Below, piece by piece: positions 1 to 9,169 of a stretch of 64,000 bases of DNA. The stretch is taken from positions 3,876,545-3,940,544 of the forward strand of contig OX336336.1 of NCBI GenBank assembly GCA_946902875.1. Direction: 5' to 3'. Origin of the DNA: Nematopogon swammerdamellus. Lineage: Eukaryota > Arthropoda > Insecta > Lepidoptera > Adelidae. A program made the translations under genes and the position numbers. The notes under the pieces are model-generated. The model searched no databases. It was not told the DNA's origin and was given only the letters and a program-made list of their open reading frames with translations. The stretch's first letter is position 1. Every line of letters starts with the position of its first letter.

Positions 1-196
1 GGAAAACAAAAAACTATTTACGTAGCCGTTTCGACCGACCTTTCATTCAGTGCGGTGGCACCAACCCGGGCGGCTTAAACCCTACCACCAAGTAATATAA
101 GAAGGGAGTCTTATCCCTTAGTCGCCTTTTACGACATACACGGGGAGAGATGCAGTGGGGCTATTCTTTTAAAGTACCGGCCCCACACGGCAGCTT
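1..196 (-). mobile_element. Chimeric SINE: family C head on SINE-A body (truncated by window edge)
   Basis: Read on the minus strand, the segment begins with the family C head (ccggtactttaaaagaata, then cgtaaaaggcgactaaggg) and continues into the SINE-A body (ggtagggtttaa, cactgaatgaaaggtcgg). The same head-body junction occurs at 17405-17592 and 31226-31355, so it is a propagated form rather than a local accident. The left window edge cuts off its 3' end. Confidence 0.75.
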
Positions 197-235
197 ATAA
201 GTAAGTAAAGTGAAATAGGAAGGTATCGGACTTAC

Positions 236-447
236 ATATCGTTCCTACCTGGTGCGAGGGTGCTGTAGGTGGAGTCGCTGGACTTGCGCCGGCGCAGCTC
301 GTCGGCGCGGTCGCTGTCGGAGGCGCGCGAGCCGGTGCTGCGGTAGCTGCCGCTCAGCTCGGTGCGGCCGTCGTCGCTCGGCGTGCTCAGGTTGTTGAAC
401 GTCTTCGAGCCGAGCGAGCTGTTGCTCAGCGGCTCGTAGCGAGGGCC
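236..447 (-). CDS. Exon 8 (last one visible) of the long minus-strand gene
   Basis: This GC-rich island reads openly on the minus strand as a Ser/Thr/Arg-rich segment (GPRYEPLSNSSLG ... SGSYRSTGSRASDSDR ... RRRKSSDSTYSTLAPGR). The acceptor tttcccgcag precedes it and gives phase 0, which matches the proposed phase-0 end of exon 7. Two donors are possible: GTAAGT ends the exon at 236, and CCAG|GTAGGA ends it at 249. The many RKSS-, SDS- and TPS-like sites suggest a phosphorylated, disordered region. The gene continues beyond the left edge. I do not recognise the protein family, and the coding call rests on composition, splice sites and phase. Confidence 0.68.
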
Positions 448-495
448 CTGCGGGAAACACTCCATACAGACTACAGCCACACACCAGGATGATTT

Positions 496-885
496 GTCAG
501 CCTCGATAGCTCAGTGGTGCAGACAGTCGACTGTTGCTATTGATTGCTAAGCAACGCTGGGCGCGGTCAGTTCTTGCATGGGTGACCACTCGACCGTTGG
601 AGGCTGACCGTGGATCGGATTCCACGTAAAACTGTAGGTCCCTTCCCTTCCTACCCTACTCGGTGGTAGGGTTCAACCCGCCCGGGATGTTACCACCGCT
701 GACCGCACTGAATGAAACGTCGGTCGAAACGGTTATGTAAATAGTTTGTGTTTCCGTCCAGTTCAGTGTAGCCGGCACGATCGAAGGGAAGCACTGACAT
801 GGCACCTAGTTCATCCGGTGTTATGGGCTGACATCACGGATGTTGTAGGTAATGTAGCCAACCGTGTCAGTTTCCATAAAAAAAA
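496..885 (+). mobile_element. SINE-A, full length (tRNA/5S composite)
   Basis: It starts with a tRNA-like A box (tagctcagtggtgcag), followed by the 5S rRNA-like stretch (gctaagcaacgctgggcgcg ... gggtgaccac) and a B-box-like ggatcggattccac. The body (ggtagggttcaa, cactgaatgaaacgtcgg, atggcacctagttcat) ends at gtcagtttccat plus an A tail. It lies in the intron between exons 7 and 8, antisense to the gene. Confidence 0.9.
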
Positions 886-1030
886 GTGTCTTCAATTCAC
901 CGGCCAGAGCTGGCTTCCACTGCTTTTACCAGGGTTTTATGAAACCAGTGCATGTGCCGAGGACCCAGGGACCAGAGGTAATCGAAACAGTCAAATCCAC
1001 CTCACCTGACGAAACCAAACTCACCGAGAC

Positions 1031-1256
1031 ACCATATAGTGCCACCAAGAAGTTATGATGCGTGGGAAATATGCGCACTGTCGGCATTCCTAAGAAGGGA
1101 CGCGAACTTTCGATCGAAAGTTTGTCGATAATTTAGGTTATTAGGTCATACAATTTATCGACAAAGTTTCGACCGAAAGTTCAAGTCCCTTCTTAGGAAT
1201 GCAGACAGTCGCGCATATTTCCCAAGCATCATAACTTCCTGGTGGCACTATACCAC
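1031..1256. repeat. Foldback (inverted repeat) with about 100-bp arms
   Basis: The arms at about 1031-1132 and 1152-1256 are inverted copies. They share blocks such as agttatgatgc, gggaaatatgcgc and attcctaagaagggac, around a spacer of about 20 bp. The right arm runs directly into a LINE-derived coding remnant, so the foldback may have arisen from an inverted LINE 3' end. Confidence 0.8.
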
Positions 1257-1392
1257 CAGATTTGCGGGCTATAGAAGCGCCAAGAAGATTCCCAGTTTGA
1301 AAGTATCGGGAAACACACTCGTCGGTAGACAATTCCACGCCCTTAGCGGTGCAACAGAGGAACGATTTTGAGAAACGATGGGTTCCCAACAC
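1245..1392 (-). pseudogene. LINE ORF2 C-terminal fragment
   Basis: The minus-strand reading HRFSKSFLCCTAKGVE resembles the RFSKSFLCRTAQ segment of the LINE remnant at 43560-44610, and similar C-terminal ends follow the reverse transcriptase in jockey/CR1-type LINEs. It is short, with no start codon and no RT core, so it is a relic. Confidence 0.6.
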
Positions 1393-1568
1393 AAAAAAAG
1401 GGAGTTCAGTTTCTCTGCGACAAGTACTGCGGAGATAGCTTGGATGTTAAGGATAAGGGATGCCTTCCTCCGAGCAGCAGCGTGCGTGATAGTACCTGTA
1501 GAACAGACTGAGTGACTTTATTCATTGTGACGTGACTGTTGCACACTGGTACAGTGAGATCAGCGTGT

Positions 1569-1751
1569 TTTTTTTATGGAAACTGACACGGTTGGCTACA
1601 TCACCTACAACATCCGTGATGTCAGCCCTTAACACCGGGTGAACTTGGTGCCACGGAAAACACAAACTATTTACATAGCCGTTTCGACCGACCTTTCATT
1701 CCGTGCGGTGGTACCAACCCGGACGCGTTAAACCCTACCACCTAGTAATAT
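1569..1751 (-). mobile_element. SINE-A, internally deleted and 5' truncated
   Basis: A T run and ggaaactgacacggttggc mark the 3' end on the minus strand. The text passes directly from the ggtgccac block to ggaaaacacaaact, so the central segment present in other copies (cttcccttcgatcgtgcc) is missing. It ends in the body at accacctagtaatat without the tRNA/5S head. Confidence 0.8.
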
Positions 1752-1752
1752 T

Positions 1753-1869
1753 GTCCAGGGAAGTCTCCGGTATGGCCCCTACCTTCTCGGAGGTGATATT
1801 GGCTGGTTAGAGCATGTGCTTTGGCCCCTCCGACTCAGCCACCCATAACGGATTACATAAAAAAAAAAT
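1753..1869 (+). mobile_element. SINE-B tail fragment
   Basis: This 3' segment (ccagggaagtctccggtatg ... cccctccgactcagcc ... cggattacat, then A's) is closely shared with 37966-38069 and more distantly with 33089-33189. Only the tail is present. Confidence 0.75.
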
Positions 1870-1870
1870 A

Positions 1871-2004
1871 TATAAGAAGGGAGTCATAACCCTTAGTCGC
1901 CTTTTACGACATACACGGGGAGAGATGCAGTGGGGCTATTCATTTAAAGTACTGGCCCCACACGATACACATACACGGGGAGAGATGCAGTGGGGCTATT
2001 CAAA
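1871..2004 (-). mobile_element. Family C head, with a partial tandem duplicate
   Basis: On the minus strand this is the family C head (gaatagccccactgcatctc, ccccgtgtatgtcgtaaaag). The stretch atacacggggagagatgcag is repeated immediately downstream, giving two tandem partial copies. Confidence 0.7.
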
Positions 2005-2095
2005 CGAAATCAAATTTCAAGTCGAGAAGTAAATTATTTGAGAATCTATACCGGGGGAACAAGTTTAATATAATTATTTTCTTCAACATGCATCA

Positions 2096-2176
2096 CAGAA
2101 TGCCCATGGGTATCGTTAGACATCTACTTGCAGGTGTATCGATGCCACATGTCGCGTTTTCCATTAAAATAAAGTT
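2096..2176 (+). mobile_element. Family D SINE tail fragment
   Basis: The segment gaatgcccatgggtatcgtt ... gatgccacatgtcgcg followed by an A-rich end matches the family D tail at 48546-48668, 52545-52672 and 61117-61258. It is inserted immediately downstream of exon 7 of the long gene, about 20 bp beyond the proposed donor. Confidence 0.65.
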
Positions 2177-2197
2177 CAAATAGTGCACGCGGCCAAC

Positions 2198-2376
2198 CTC
2201 TCCTCCTAGCAAGTAGTAGGGCCCGGTGGGACGCCGCGGGCTGTGCTGCGGGGTGGGGGCGCGCGCGGGCGCCGCCGGCAGCCCCAGCAGGGAGTCGAGC
2301 ACGTCCTCGAGCGTCGTGGAGCCCGGCGAGGGCCGGGTCAGCGCCACGCCGACCGGAGACCGCGCCGCCGACCAAT
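2198..2376 (-). CDS. Exon 7 of the long minus-strand gene
   Basis: The minus strand reads (D)WSAARSPVGVALTRPSPG ... TTLEDVLDSLLGLP ... SPRRPTGPYYLLGGE. Acceptor gacgacag|at leaves two bases that complete the GAT codon with the single G ending exon 6, so phase agrees. The donor is proposed at GAG|GTTGGC after 59 full codons, giving a phase-0 end that fits exon 8. That donor is weaker than the others, and a few nearby alternatives exist. The TTLEDVLDSLLGLP segment could form a short helix, and the rest is Pro/Arg-rich. GC content is very high compared with the flanks, and the product family is unknown to me. Confidence 0.65.
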
Positions 2377-2436
2377 CTGTCGTCGAGCGGGGAACCGTTA
2401 CATTATGCCTGCGTCAACGCACAGTCGTTGCTCTAA

Positions 2437-2866
2437 CTGCCCTCACCGGGCAGCATATATCCAAAGTCTAGTATGCGAGTTGCTCTGATTGGTCGTTCTC
2501 AGTTTGGTGGGAAATTCAAATTTCGGAAGTATTTTCGAAAATAAAGATTTTTAGGTGGTTATAAAAAAATAACCATAACCTAATTTTAACACCCTAACAT
2601 TGCTTAACAAAAAAAGTAAAACAAAACAAATTTTGGCAAAAGGGACACGAACTCATGGTCGAGATCGAAAAAATAAAACCCTACACTGTACCACTGAGCC
2701 ACCAAATTACATAAACGACTAAACGAATATCGGATTCAGTAGATTCGCTGGGAGTGCCGGAGGCAGAGCCAGACGAAATTTTAAATTCCCGCCAAACTGG
2801 CATCAACCAATCAGAGCAACTCGCCCACTAGACTTTGGATATATGCCACCGAGTAGCATATTTCCA
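2437..2866. mobile_element. Terminal-inverted-repeat element (MITE-like) with a tRNA-like interior
   Basis: The left segment (catatatccaaagtctagt ... gagttgctctgattgg ... gggaaattcaaattt) returns inverted on the right (aattttaaattcccgcc ... ccaatcagagcaactc ... actagactttggatatatg), giving arms of about 80 bp. Inside, the minus strand carries gtggctcagtggtacag followed by gagttcgtgtccc, which resemble tRNA A and B boxes. The element seems to sit inside a family D tail, since sequence similar to both flanks is contiguous at about 3574-3674. Exact ends are uncertain. Confidence 0.65.
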
Positions 2867-3173
2867 TGGAGGGCTTCGTACACAACTTATGGGTTGCTCG
2901 GCGCCATATGTCGCGCTCACATAAAAAAAAAAATATTTTTCTAACCAAAATGTGTGTCTCTGTAGCATTTGATTTTGGATCAGAGTTATAAAATCAATTA
3001 GGTATATGTAGGAACAGTTTGATCAAAATAAGGTTACATAAACATTATTTTATAAAATTTTAACTTTATTAACTTTTTTATTTAAAATTGTTCCTACGGA
3101 GACACAACAGTTCTTAAAAAGAAAAGTCTGTACAAAGTAAACAAGTTTTTTTTTATGGAAACTGACACAATTT
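2867..3173. repeat. Segmental duplication, copy 1
   Basis: The stretch from catggagggcttcgtacaca through tcagagttataaaatcaatt and aggaacagtttgatcaaaat to ttatggaaactgacacaat is repeated at 3605-3868. A full SINE-A (3175-3566) separates the copies. The block includes a family D tail with its A run and the 3' tip of an inverted SINE-A. Confidence 0.8.
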
Positions 3174-3174
3174 T

Positions 3175-3566
3175 GTCAGCCTCGATAGTTTAGTGGCGCA
3201 GACAGTCGACTGTCGCTATTGGTGGTTAAGCAACGCTGGGTGCGGTCAGTACTTGGATGGGTGACCGCTGACCGTTGGAGGCTGGACCGAGGTTCGGATT
3301 CCTTGTAAAACTGTAGTTCCCTTCCCTCCTAATCTTACTTGGTGGTAGGGTTTAACCCGCCCGGGTTGGTACCACCGCACTGAATGAAACGTCGGTCCAC
3401 ACGGCTATGTAAATAGTTTGTGTTTTCCGACCAGTTCAGTGTAGCCGGCACGATCAAAGGGAGAAGCACTGACATGGCACCTAGTTCACCCGGTGTTATG
3501 GGCTGACATCACGGACGTTGTAGATGATGTAGCCAACCTTGTCAGTTTCCATAAAAAAAAAAAAAA
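3175..3566 (+). mobile_element. SINE-A, full length; best 5S match in the window
   Basis: The head reads gtcagcctcgatagtttagt, then at 3225-3268 a 44-bp stretch (gttaagcaacgctgggtgcg ... cagtacttggatgggtgacc) that matches the box A to box C region of insect 5S rRNA as I know it. The B-box-like gaggttcggattcc follows, then the body and an A tail after gtcagtttccat. Confidence 0.92.
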
Positions 3567-3604
3567 GCACAGCTGTTGCTCAAACTGCCGTCACCTGGCA
3601 GCAT

Positions 3605-3868
3605 ATTCCCATGGAGGGCTTCGTACACAACTTATGGGTTGCTCGGCGCCATATGTCGCGCTCTCATAAAAAAAATTCGATTTTTCTAACCAAGATGTGT
3701 GTGTTGATTTTGGATCAGAGTTATAAAATCAATTAGGTATATGTAGGAACAGTTTGATCAAAATAAGGTTACATAAAAATTACTTCATACAATTTTTAAT
3801 TTAATAAAATTGTTCCAGAAAAGTCTGTACAAAGTAAAAAAGTTTTTTTTTTATGGAAACTGACACAA
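3605..3868. repeat. Segmental duplication, copy 2
   Basis: This is the second copy of the 2867-3173 block (catggagggcttcgtacaca ... aggaacagtttgatcaaaat ... aagtctgtacaaagtaaa). It is shortened inside (about 264 versus 307 bp) and runs on into a longer inverted SINE-A remnant. Confidence 0.8.
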
Positions 3869-4015
3869 TTTATTTATTGGCTACATCACCTACAGCATCC
3901 GCGATGTCGGCCCTAATACCTTGGTGAACTAGGTGCAGTGTCAGTGCTTCCCTTTGGTCGTGCGGGCTACACTGAACTGGACGGAAGATGCGCACTATTT
4001 ACATAGACGTTCGAT
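3844..4015 (-). mobile_element. SINE-A, 5' truncated
   Basis: From the T run at 3844 the minus-strand 3' end (ggctacatcacctacagcat, aactaggtgcagtgtcagtg, actatttacatag) is recognisable. It stops before the ggtaccaacccgg block. Confidence 0.8.
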
Positions 4016-4435
4016 TGCGTTAGTATGGGAATGGCATATTTTGTTCGAGGAAGCAGAAGTTTTAAGCTTTCTGCCCTTTATAAAATTATAATAAAAAATA
4101 ATTTGTTAATACAATTTATATACCTACCTTCAGAAATTCAAGACTTTTTTTTTTAACTGAGGCTTCAAGTGAAGTATCGAGCTCGTGGGAACGGGGCTAA
4201 TATTTTTCACAAGTGCATTTCCATGGAGATATTGTTTCACATGCACGCTCTGCTATGCCATGCGTTATAGCATGTCTATATCTGTCTATAGATAGTTTAT
4301 AGACATTTTATTTAACACCAAATTACGAGTAGGTAGCTTTAAGACCAATGTGTGACTTTGTGCATACTTACTTACTAATTTATTTGTGATCTAAGTATGT
4401 GTTCAACATTTAATTAATTACATGTTTCTTTATAA
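4016..4435. other. AT-rich spacer, no feature found
   Basis: No convincing coding segment or known repeat. It contains short internal repeats around tgtctatatctgtctatag only. Confidence 0.5.
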
Positions 4436-4437
4436 TA

Positions 4438-5675
4438 CAGGGTTTTCGGCACATCGACCGATAATTTTTTTTGTAGGTAAGTGGGGTAATTTGCAAGGTT
4501 TATTGATAGCGTTTTCCGGAGCATTTTAAAATTTAGAACATTTAACGGTCGCGGTCACTTAGTTAATTCGAACTAGTAGTGTAGTAAATGAGTGCTCAAA
4601 TAAGGGGTCTAGCCGGAAAGCTCGAAAGCAGAAAGTTTGACTTCGGAACTTTATTCTGACTAGTTAGGAGGTAAACATATCTACTAAAAGTCCCCACCAC
4701 TGGGGGGTGCGCCCTAGGGGGGGGGGAGCACAGAGAAGGTCCCATTTTTCGATTTTTCGCATATATCTCGAAAACGGTGCATCATAGGAAAAACTATTCA
4801 ATTACGGAATAAGAGGTGATAAAATTCTCTACAACTTTGAAATATAAACTTTTTACCAATTCTCAATCGTTGTCGAGATATAAGGTCCGAAAAGAGGCCG
4901 ATTTTATTTGCAAATAAAAGCAACATCTGTTTTTGTCATACATTGCTTTTATTTGCAAATAAAATCGGTCTTTTTTCGGACCTTATATCTCGACAACGAT
5001 TGAGAATTGGTAAAAAGTGTGTATATCAAAGTTGTAGAGAATTTTATCACCTCTTTATTTCGTAATTGGGCAGTTTTTCCTATGATGCACCGTTTTCGAG
5101 ATATAAGCGAAAAACTGAAAAATGGGACCTTCTTTGTGCTCCCAGGACGCCAGACTGTACATTAGAGGAAAGGATGCAGGTGGGAGTGAATTCCACATGT
5201 TGGCAACTCTTGCAAACTATCCCTAATTTTGGCCACATAGTGAATGATTTATATGGCATGTGGTATAGGTACCATTGGAAAGGGCGTAAACTCGCAAACT
5301 TTTTAAGAGAAAACGAAGCTCTCAATTGTTGTCAGTTTTTTTTATGAATTAAGAAATTAAGAATCTGTCATATTTTTACTCGTCCTCGGGACTTTGGGAG
5401 GTCACAAATCCTTTTCATGGTATTAACTTCATCAAATGATATTTTTCCTAGAACAAGGATACATCGTAAAATCAAATAAATTCGTGCAGATACTATCATA
5501 AACAAAAAAGTTACAAGGGGTTAAAGATAAGATTTTGGTAATTTTCAAAAATAAAGGAAAAAAATCGTATCTCGATACCACGTGACACCTGACAAAAGGT
5601 GTCAGGTCAAAACCTTGCAAATGATCCCACTTACCTACAAAAAAAAAATTGTCAGTCGATGTGCCGAACACCCTG
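4438..5675. mobile_element. TA-flanked inverted-repeat transposon T1 (1.24 kb)
   Basis: The left end is cagggttttcggcacatcga and the right end, read inverted, is cagggtgttcggcacatcga. The similarity continues through tttttttgtaggtaagtggg for about 50 bp. TA lies at both ends (4436-4437 and 5676-5677), as for Tc1/mariner-like target sites. No transposase is recognisable. The centre is a 420-bp palindrome (4724-5143), so this is a non-autonomous, composite element. It abuts a second element, T2. Confidence 0.8.
4724..5143. repeat. Large palindrome: two arms of about 200 bp
   Basis: The left arm (4724-4923) and right arm (4942-5143) are inverted copies around a loop of about 18 bp. Shared blocks include aggtcccatttttcg / aaaaatgggacctt, aaaacggtgcatcataggaa / tcctatgatgcaccgtttt, and ttgtcgagatataaggtcc / its complement. 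A transcript would fold into a long hairpin. Confidence 0.9.
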
Positions 5676-5679
5676 TATA

Positions 5680-6115
5680 CAGGGTGTTGTAACGGCCAGT
5701 ACATTAATTTCGCCAACTCCTCGTGTTTTTCCGAGACAAAAAAGTAATTAAAGTTTTTCTCTAAAGTGTCTAGTTTTGGAGATATAAATTTTTTAAATTA
5801 ATGTTTTCGTCAAGTGTAATTTGACGCGCGCGGGTGGAGGGTGCTGGCGCGGGAGCGGTCGGGGTCGAAAAACTCCGCCGTGCCGCCACCGCGCATCTCC
5901 ACTCTCAGCGCACTCGTCCTTGCTCGCTCACTCACTGTCTGCCTTTCATTCCCACGTTCGTGCGGAACATTAGATCCTTTTTACACTAAATAAATAAATT
6001 AGTTTGTGTGAAAACTCTAACTTTTTATTCAGAAAAAAGTTACTAGACTTTTTTGTTCCTATTGATCCCAATAATCATTTCCTAAATTTAATGTAGTGGC
6101 CGTTACAACACCCTG
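5680..6115. mobile_element. TA-flanked inverted-repeat element T2 (436 bp)
   Basis: The ends are cagggtgttgtaacggcca on the left and, inverted, cagggtgttgtaacggcca on the right. TA dinucleotides flank it (5678-5679 and 6116-6117). The interior has no ORF and includes a GC-rich patch near 5825-5900. It sits head to tail with T1, separated only by TATA. Confidence 0.85.
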
Positions 6116-6340
6116 TATAAGTTGTTTCCATACTAACTACAAATATTTTGGGAGGGACGGGACACATGCCCATCATAATAAACACGTTAAGCAAAAAAAT
6201 TAATCTATTTTTAGCATTAGTTTACGAGAAATTTAACAAAGCATGTCTATGCTCTAATGGTTCAAACGTGCCACTAGGTACCTAAACAGATGATTATTTG
6301 AGGTCATTGACTTTCATAGGCACGCGCCGCGCGCGCGCCA

Positions 6341-6383
6341 CCCCGTGCGCTCAAGGAGAGTCAATGACCTTGAGCGCACGGGG
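6341..6383. repeat. Perfect 16-bp-arm hairpin
   Basis: ccccgtgcgctcaagg (6341-6356) and its exact complement ccttgagcgcacgggg (6368-6383) flank an 11-nt loop. An extra copy of the loop motif, gtcattgact, lies just upstream at 6304. It could be an RNA hairpin or the core of a small foldback element; function unknown. Confidence 0.85.
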
Positions 6384-7067
6384 CGTAAATAAAAATTATT
6401 AAAAATTATGGGACCGGATATCATGCAAACAAAAATGAAAACAAAATCATAATTTTTAAAATAAAAATCACTATTTATTCATGTTTCGACACAACATAAA
6501 TGAAACATTATAAAAATACAAGAAAAGAAAATAACTATATGCACTTACCTAGGTATACTGTTATCATTTTGATGTTATATCGGAGATTCTATACTTGTTG
6601 CATATATTACATTTTGATATGTTCAACATTCAATTGTCAAAATATTACAAAATTCCTAAAATATTATTATTTATCTTTACATATTATTATAATCTGTGAA
6701 TATTACTAGAAAAAAATAATTAATAAATTATAAACTAATCTTAAAAATAAAAAGAACTTTATACACATGGAAAAAATAATAGAGAGCTTTGTATGGTGCT
6801 ATCCTCAATTCCAAAGTCTATGAAAGCAATAGGAAATTTGATTTATAAATATAATTCATGTTTTTCTAGGCACACCAATTTATATGGAATTGAAAAATAT
6901 TAATTAACATTAAAAACTTTTCTAGCAGCGTTCCAAATTCAAAACATCAAAACTCAACCAAACAAAAGTATCAGCCAAGTGTCAGGACTCAGGAGGGAAC
7001 ATTTCTACTGCCCATGGATAAAATACACAAGTCGAAGTGGACCTTATGAATGGTGATTCAAGGTTCA
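6384..7067. other. Very AT-rich stretch, nothing identified
   Basis: Low-complexity A/T sequence with no plausible exon and no repeat recognised from elsewhere in the window. Confidence 0.5.
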
Positions 7068-7260
7068 TTTTTGGGGTTCCCTATCCATACGGAAGCCTAC
7101 GTCGTCTATCTGTCTGTCCATCCGTCTGTCTGAGTGCTGTATCTTTTGAACCGTAATTGGTAACTTGTTGAAATTTTCACGGTGGATATGCCAATTAATA
7201 CATTTAAAAAAGCAAAAAAATAATTAAGAAATCCCCATACTTCTATTAGTACATATTCAC
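7068..7260 (-). mobile_element. Family F repeat fragment
   Basis: The order ggttccctatccatacgg, gcctacgtcgtctatctgtc, cttttgaaccgtaatt, gttgaaattttcac matches the 41268-41670 and 55530-55878 copies in the same orientation. The CCGGCCAAGTGCGAGT end is missing. Confidence 0.7.
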
Positions 7261-7930
7261 GCTACTAAATAATAGATGGAGCCACATGTATTTTGCATCG
7301 CGGACAGAGAAAAGATAAATGGATATGGTTTTTGACAGGTACGGTAAAACAACCCTCCGACCTCCGTGCGTGAGCAAAGCTCGCACTTTATACCAGATTT
7401 ATCCATTGGTAGCGGGACACTGAGAAAAGTGGCCAAAAAATGTAACCACCAAACAGTTGGCTAAAACTAAAAAGTTGGGTAAATTCAACCAAACAGTTAG
7501 CTAAAATTAAACAGTTGGGTAAATAAATACTACCAAACAGTTCGCAAAGTATAAGCAAACAATACATTGTGTGTGATTTAACCAAGTTGAGTATATTTAA
7601 CTAGTTGGCTAAATTTAAGTAAAATTGTTCGGTTGTTTCTTCCTCAACATTGTTAGTAATTTTCCCAGTGAGGTGGAAGCGACAGCTTAAAACAGCAAAA
7701 CATTGCAAAAGCTACAGTTTGCCAAATGGCTCCGCGGCTCTCAACGCGTTACGTCAAACACAGCAGAGCTCTAAAACACAGGCGCTCCCACGAGACAAGT
7801 CGAGATTGTTAAGTTTTTAAACCTTGATATATCTCACCGTTTGGCTATTGCAATCCATTCGCAATGCTAAAATGTTGTGTATACGGACGGACTGAGAGAA
7901 ATTACTTTGCAGAAATTGTCTGCAGCCAAC
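7261..7930. other. No gene seen; short local repeats of an aacagttgg motif
   Basis: The stretch around 7440-7620 repeats aaacagttggctaaa-like words about six times without a strict period. No exon is supported. Confidence 0.45.
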
Positions 7931-8165
7931 CTGGTCGTCTTAGGGCCTTCGCGGAGGATAGGCTGGCTGCGGTAGCTGGAGATCAAGACGGTCTTGCACG
8001 AAATTCTCTGACCAAGAGGGTCAAGTGAAAAAAAAAAACTTGCGAAGTTTCTTGCCGGCTCTTCTTTGTGGGTGTAATCGAACCGGATTATAATAAAAAC
8101 AAAACAGGACAAATACAATCGTAGTGTACTACCATATACGAATGATGAATAAAGAATGGTCCGTT
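7931..8165 (+). mobile_element. LINE 3' end (CR1/jockey-like tail)
   Basis: gataggctggctgcggtagc and ggtcttgcacga also occur at 39105-39250. agtttcttgccggctcttct and gtaatcgaaccgg recur at 34521-34655, and inverted at 57225-57290. The end gatgaataaagaatgg resembles the short tandem tails of CR1-type LINE 3' ends. No ORF remains. Confidence 0.6.
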
Positions 8166-9080
8166 TATCCGTTCATCTGTCTGACATACGCGCTGCGAAG
8201 ATTAAAAAATATAAAAGAAACAAAAAAATTATAAAGTAATTCATTTAGTCCTTAGTCAGTCAATCGGCGTGTATGCGTCCACTGCTGGACATACGCCTCT
8301 CATTTAGTCCTTACGGCATGAAAAATATTTGGACGTTCAAATAAAAAAATATTCTTAATTATTACATCGGCTTAAATACACATCATTCCCTTTCGAACTT
8401 GGCAGTGACGGTCACCCTGAACTGAAGATTGAGGCTTTTAACTGCAAAAAGTTCGATTGCAATTTTTTAAATATTGGAAACCTCCTTGATTGGAAACGTT
8501 GGTTTTGAATATGGAACACAATCGCGACTGGTCTCGTGACGCCGGAACTACTACGAAGTGCACAACAACACATGCGGAATTCTCTAACCTAATCAGAACC
8601 TGTATAATTTACTTGGATCCTCGTCCATCGTAAATTATGAGGTGATTTAAGTAGAAGAGGGGACATCTGAGACCGCTCAAGGGTCATTTATCGGGACCAC
8701 CTTTTCGTGTGAAATGGTCAAGTTGGATTCGAATCTGCAACGGGATATAATTTTATTTGAATTAATTTATGTGATTGTATAAATGTATAGTGATTTTAGT
8801 TATTTCGTTACCATGCCGGATATATCAGGGGCTTGGTATGTATTAAAAACTAAGTACATTCCAAACTAGAACTGTAGCGAAATTGTAGAAAAATTTTAGT
8901 TCTTTGTAATGTATGAAGAACTAAAAAGTTTTTTCCATTTCCGCTTTGGTATCTACTTAGTTTGTGGTACAGATAAACCCCTTGAAAGGGCCCGCATGGT
9001 CAAAAGATCATCCTGCATTACATAAGTATATACATTTTTAAACTAGCAATAAGTCGAATGCAGACATTCAAACACCTGAG
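8166..9080. other. Intronic or intergenic sequence with one short LINE scrap
   Basis: The scrap at 8262-8300 (gtgtatgcgtccactgctgg acatacgcctct) matches the end of the LINE fragment at 44838-45180. Otherwise no coding or repeat call can be supported. Confidence 0.4.
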
Positions 9081-9082
9081 TG

Positions 9083-9168
9083 TGGTTTCGCGAGGACAGG
9101 TGATTTTGGCTCTGTCGACTGCACCATTGGCGGCACAGCCACCCATGTTGCTTTACATAAAAAAAAAA
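9083..9168 (+). mobile_element. Family E SINE tail
   Basis: gtggtttcgcgagga, ggctctgtc and gcacagccacccatgttgct, followed by tacataaaaaaaa, match 29460-29576. An AT microsatellite follows. Confidence 0.6.
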
Positions 9169-9169
9169 T

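Noticed and set aside
3225..3268. Genuine 5S rRNA gene
   Set aside because: Only the internal promoter portion is present, embedded in a SINE with an A tail; the 5S 5' and 3' thirds are absent.
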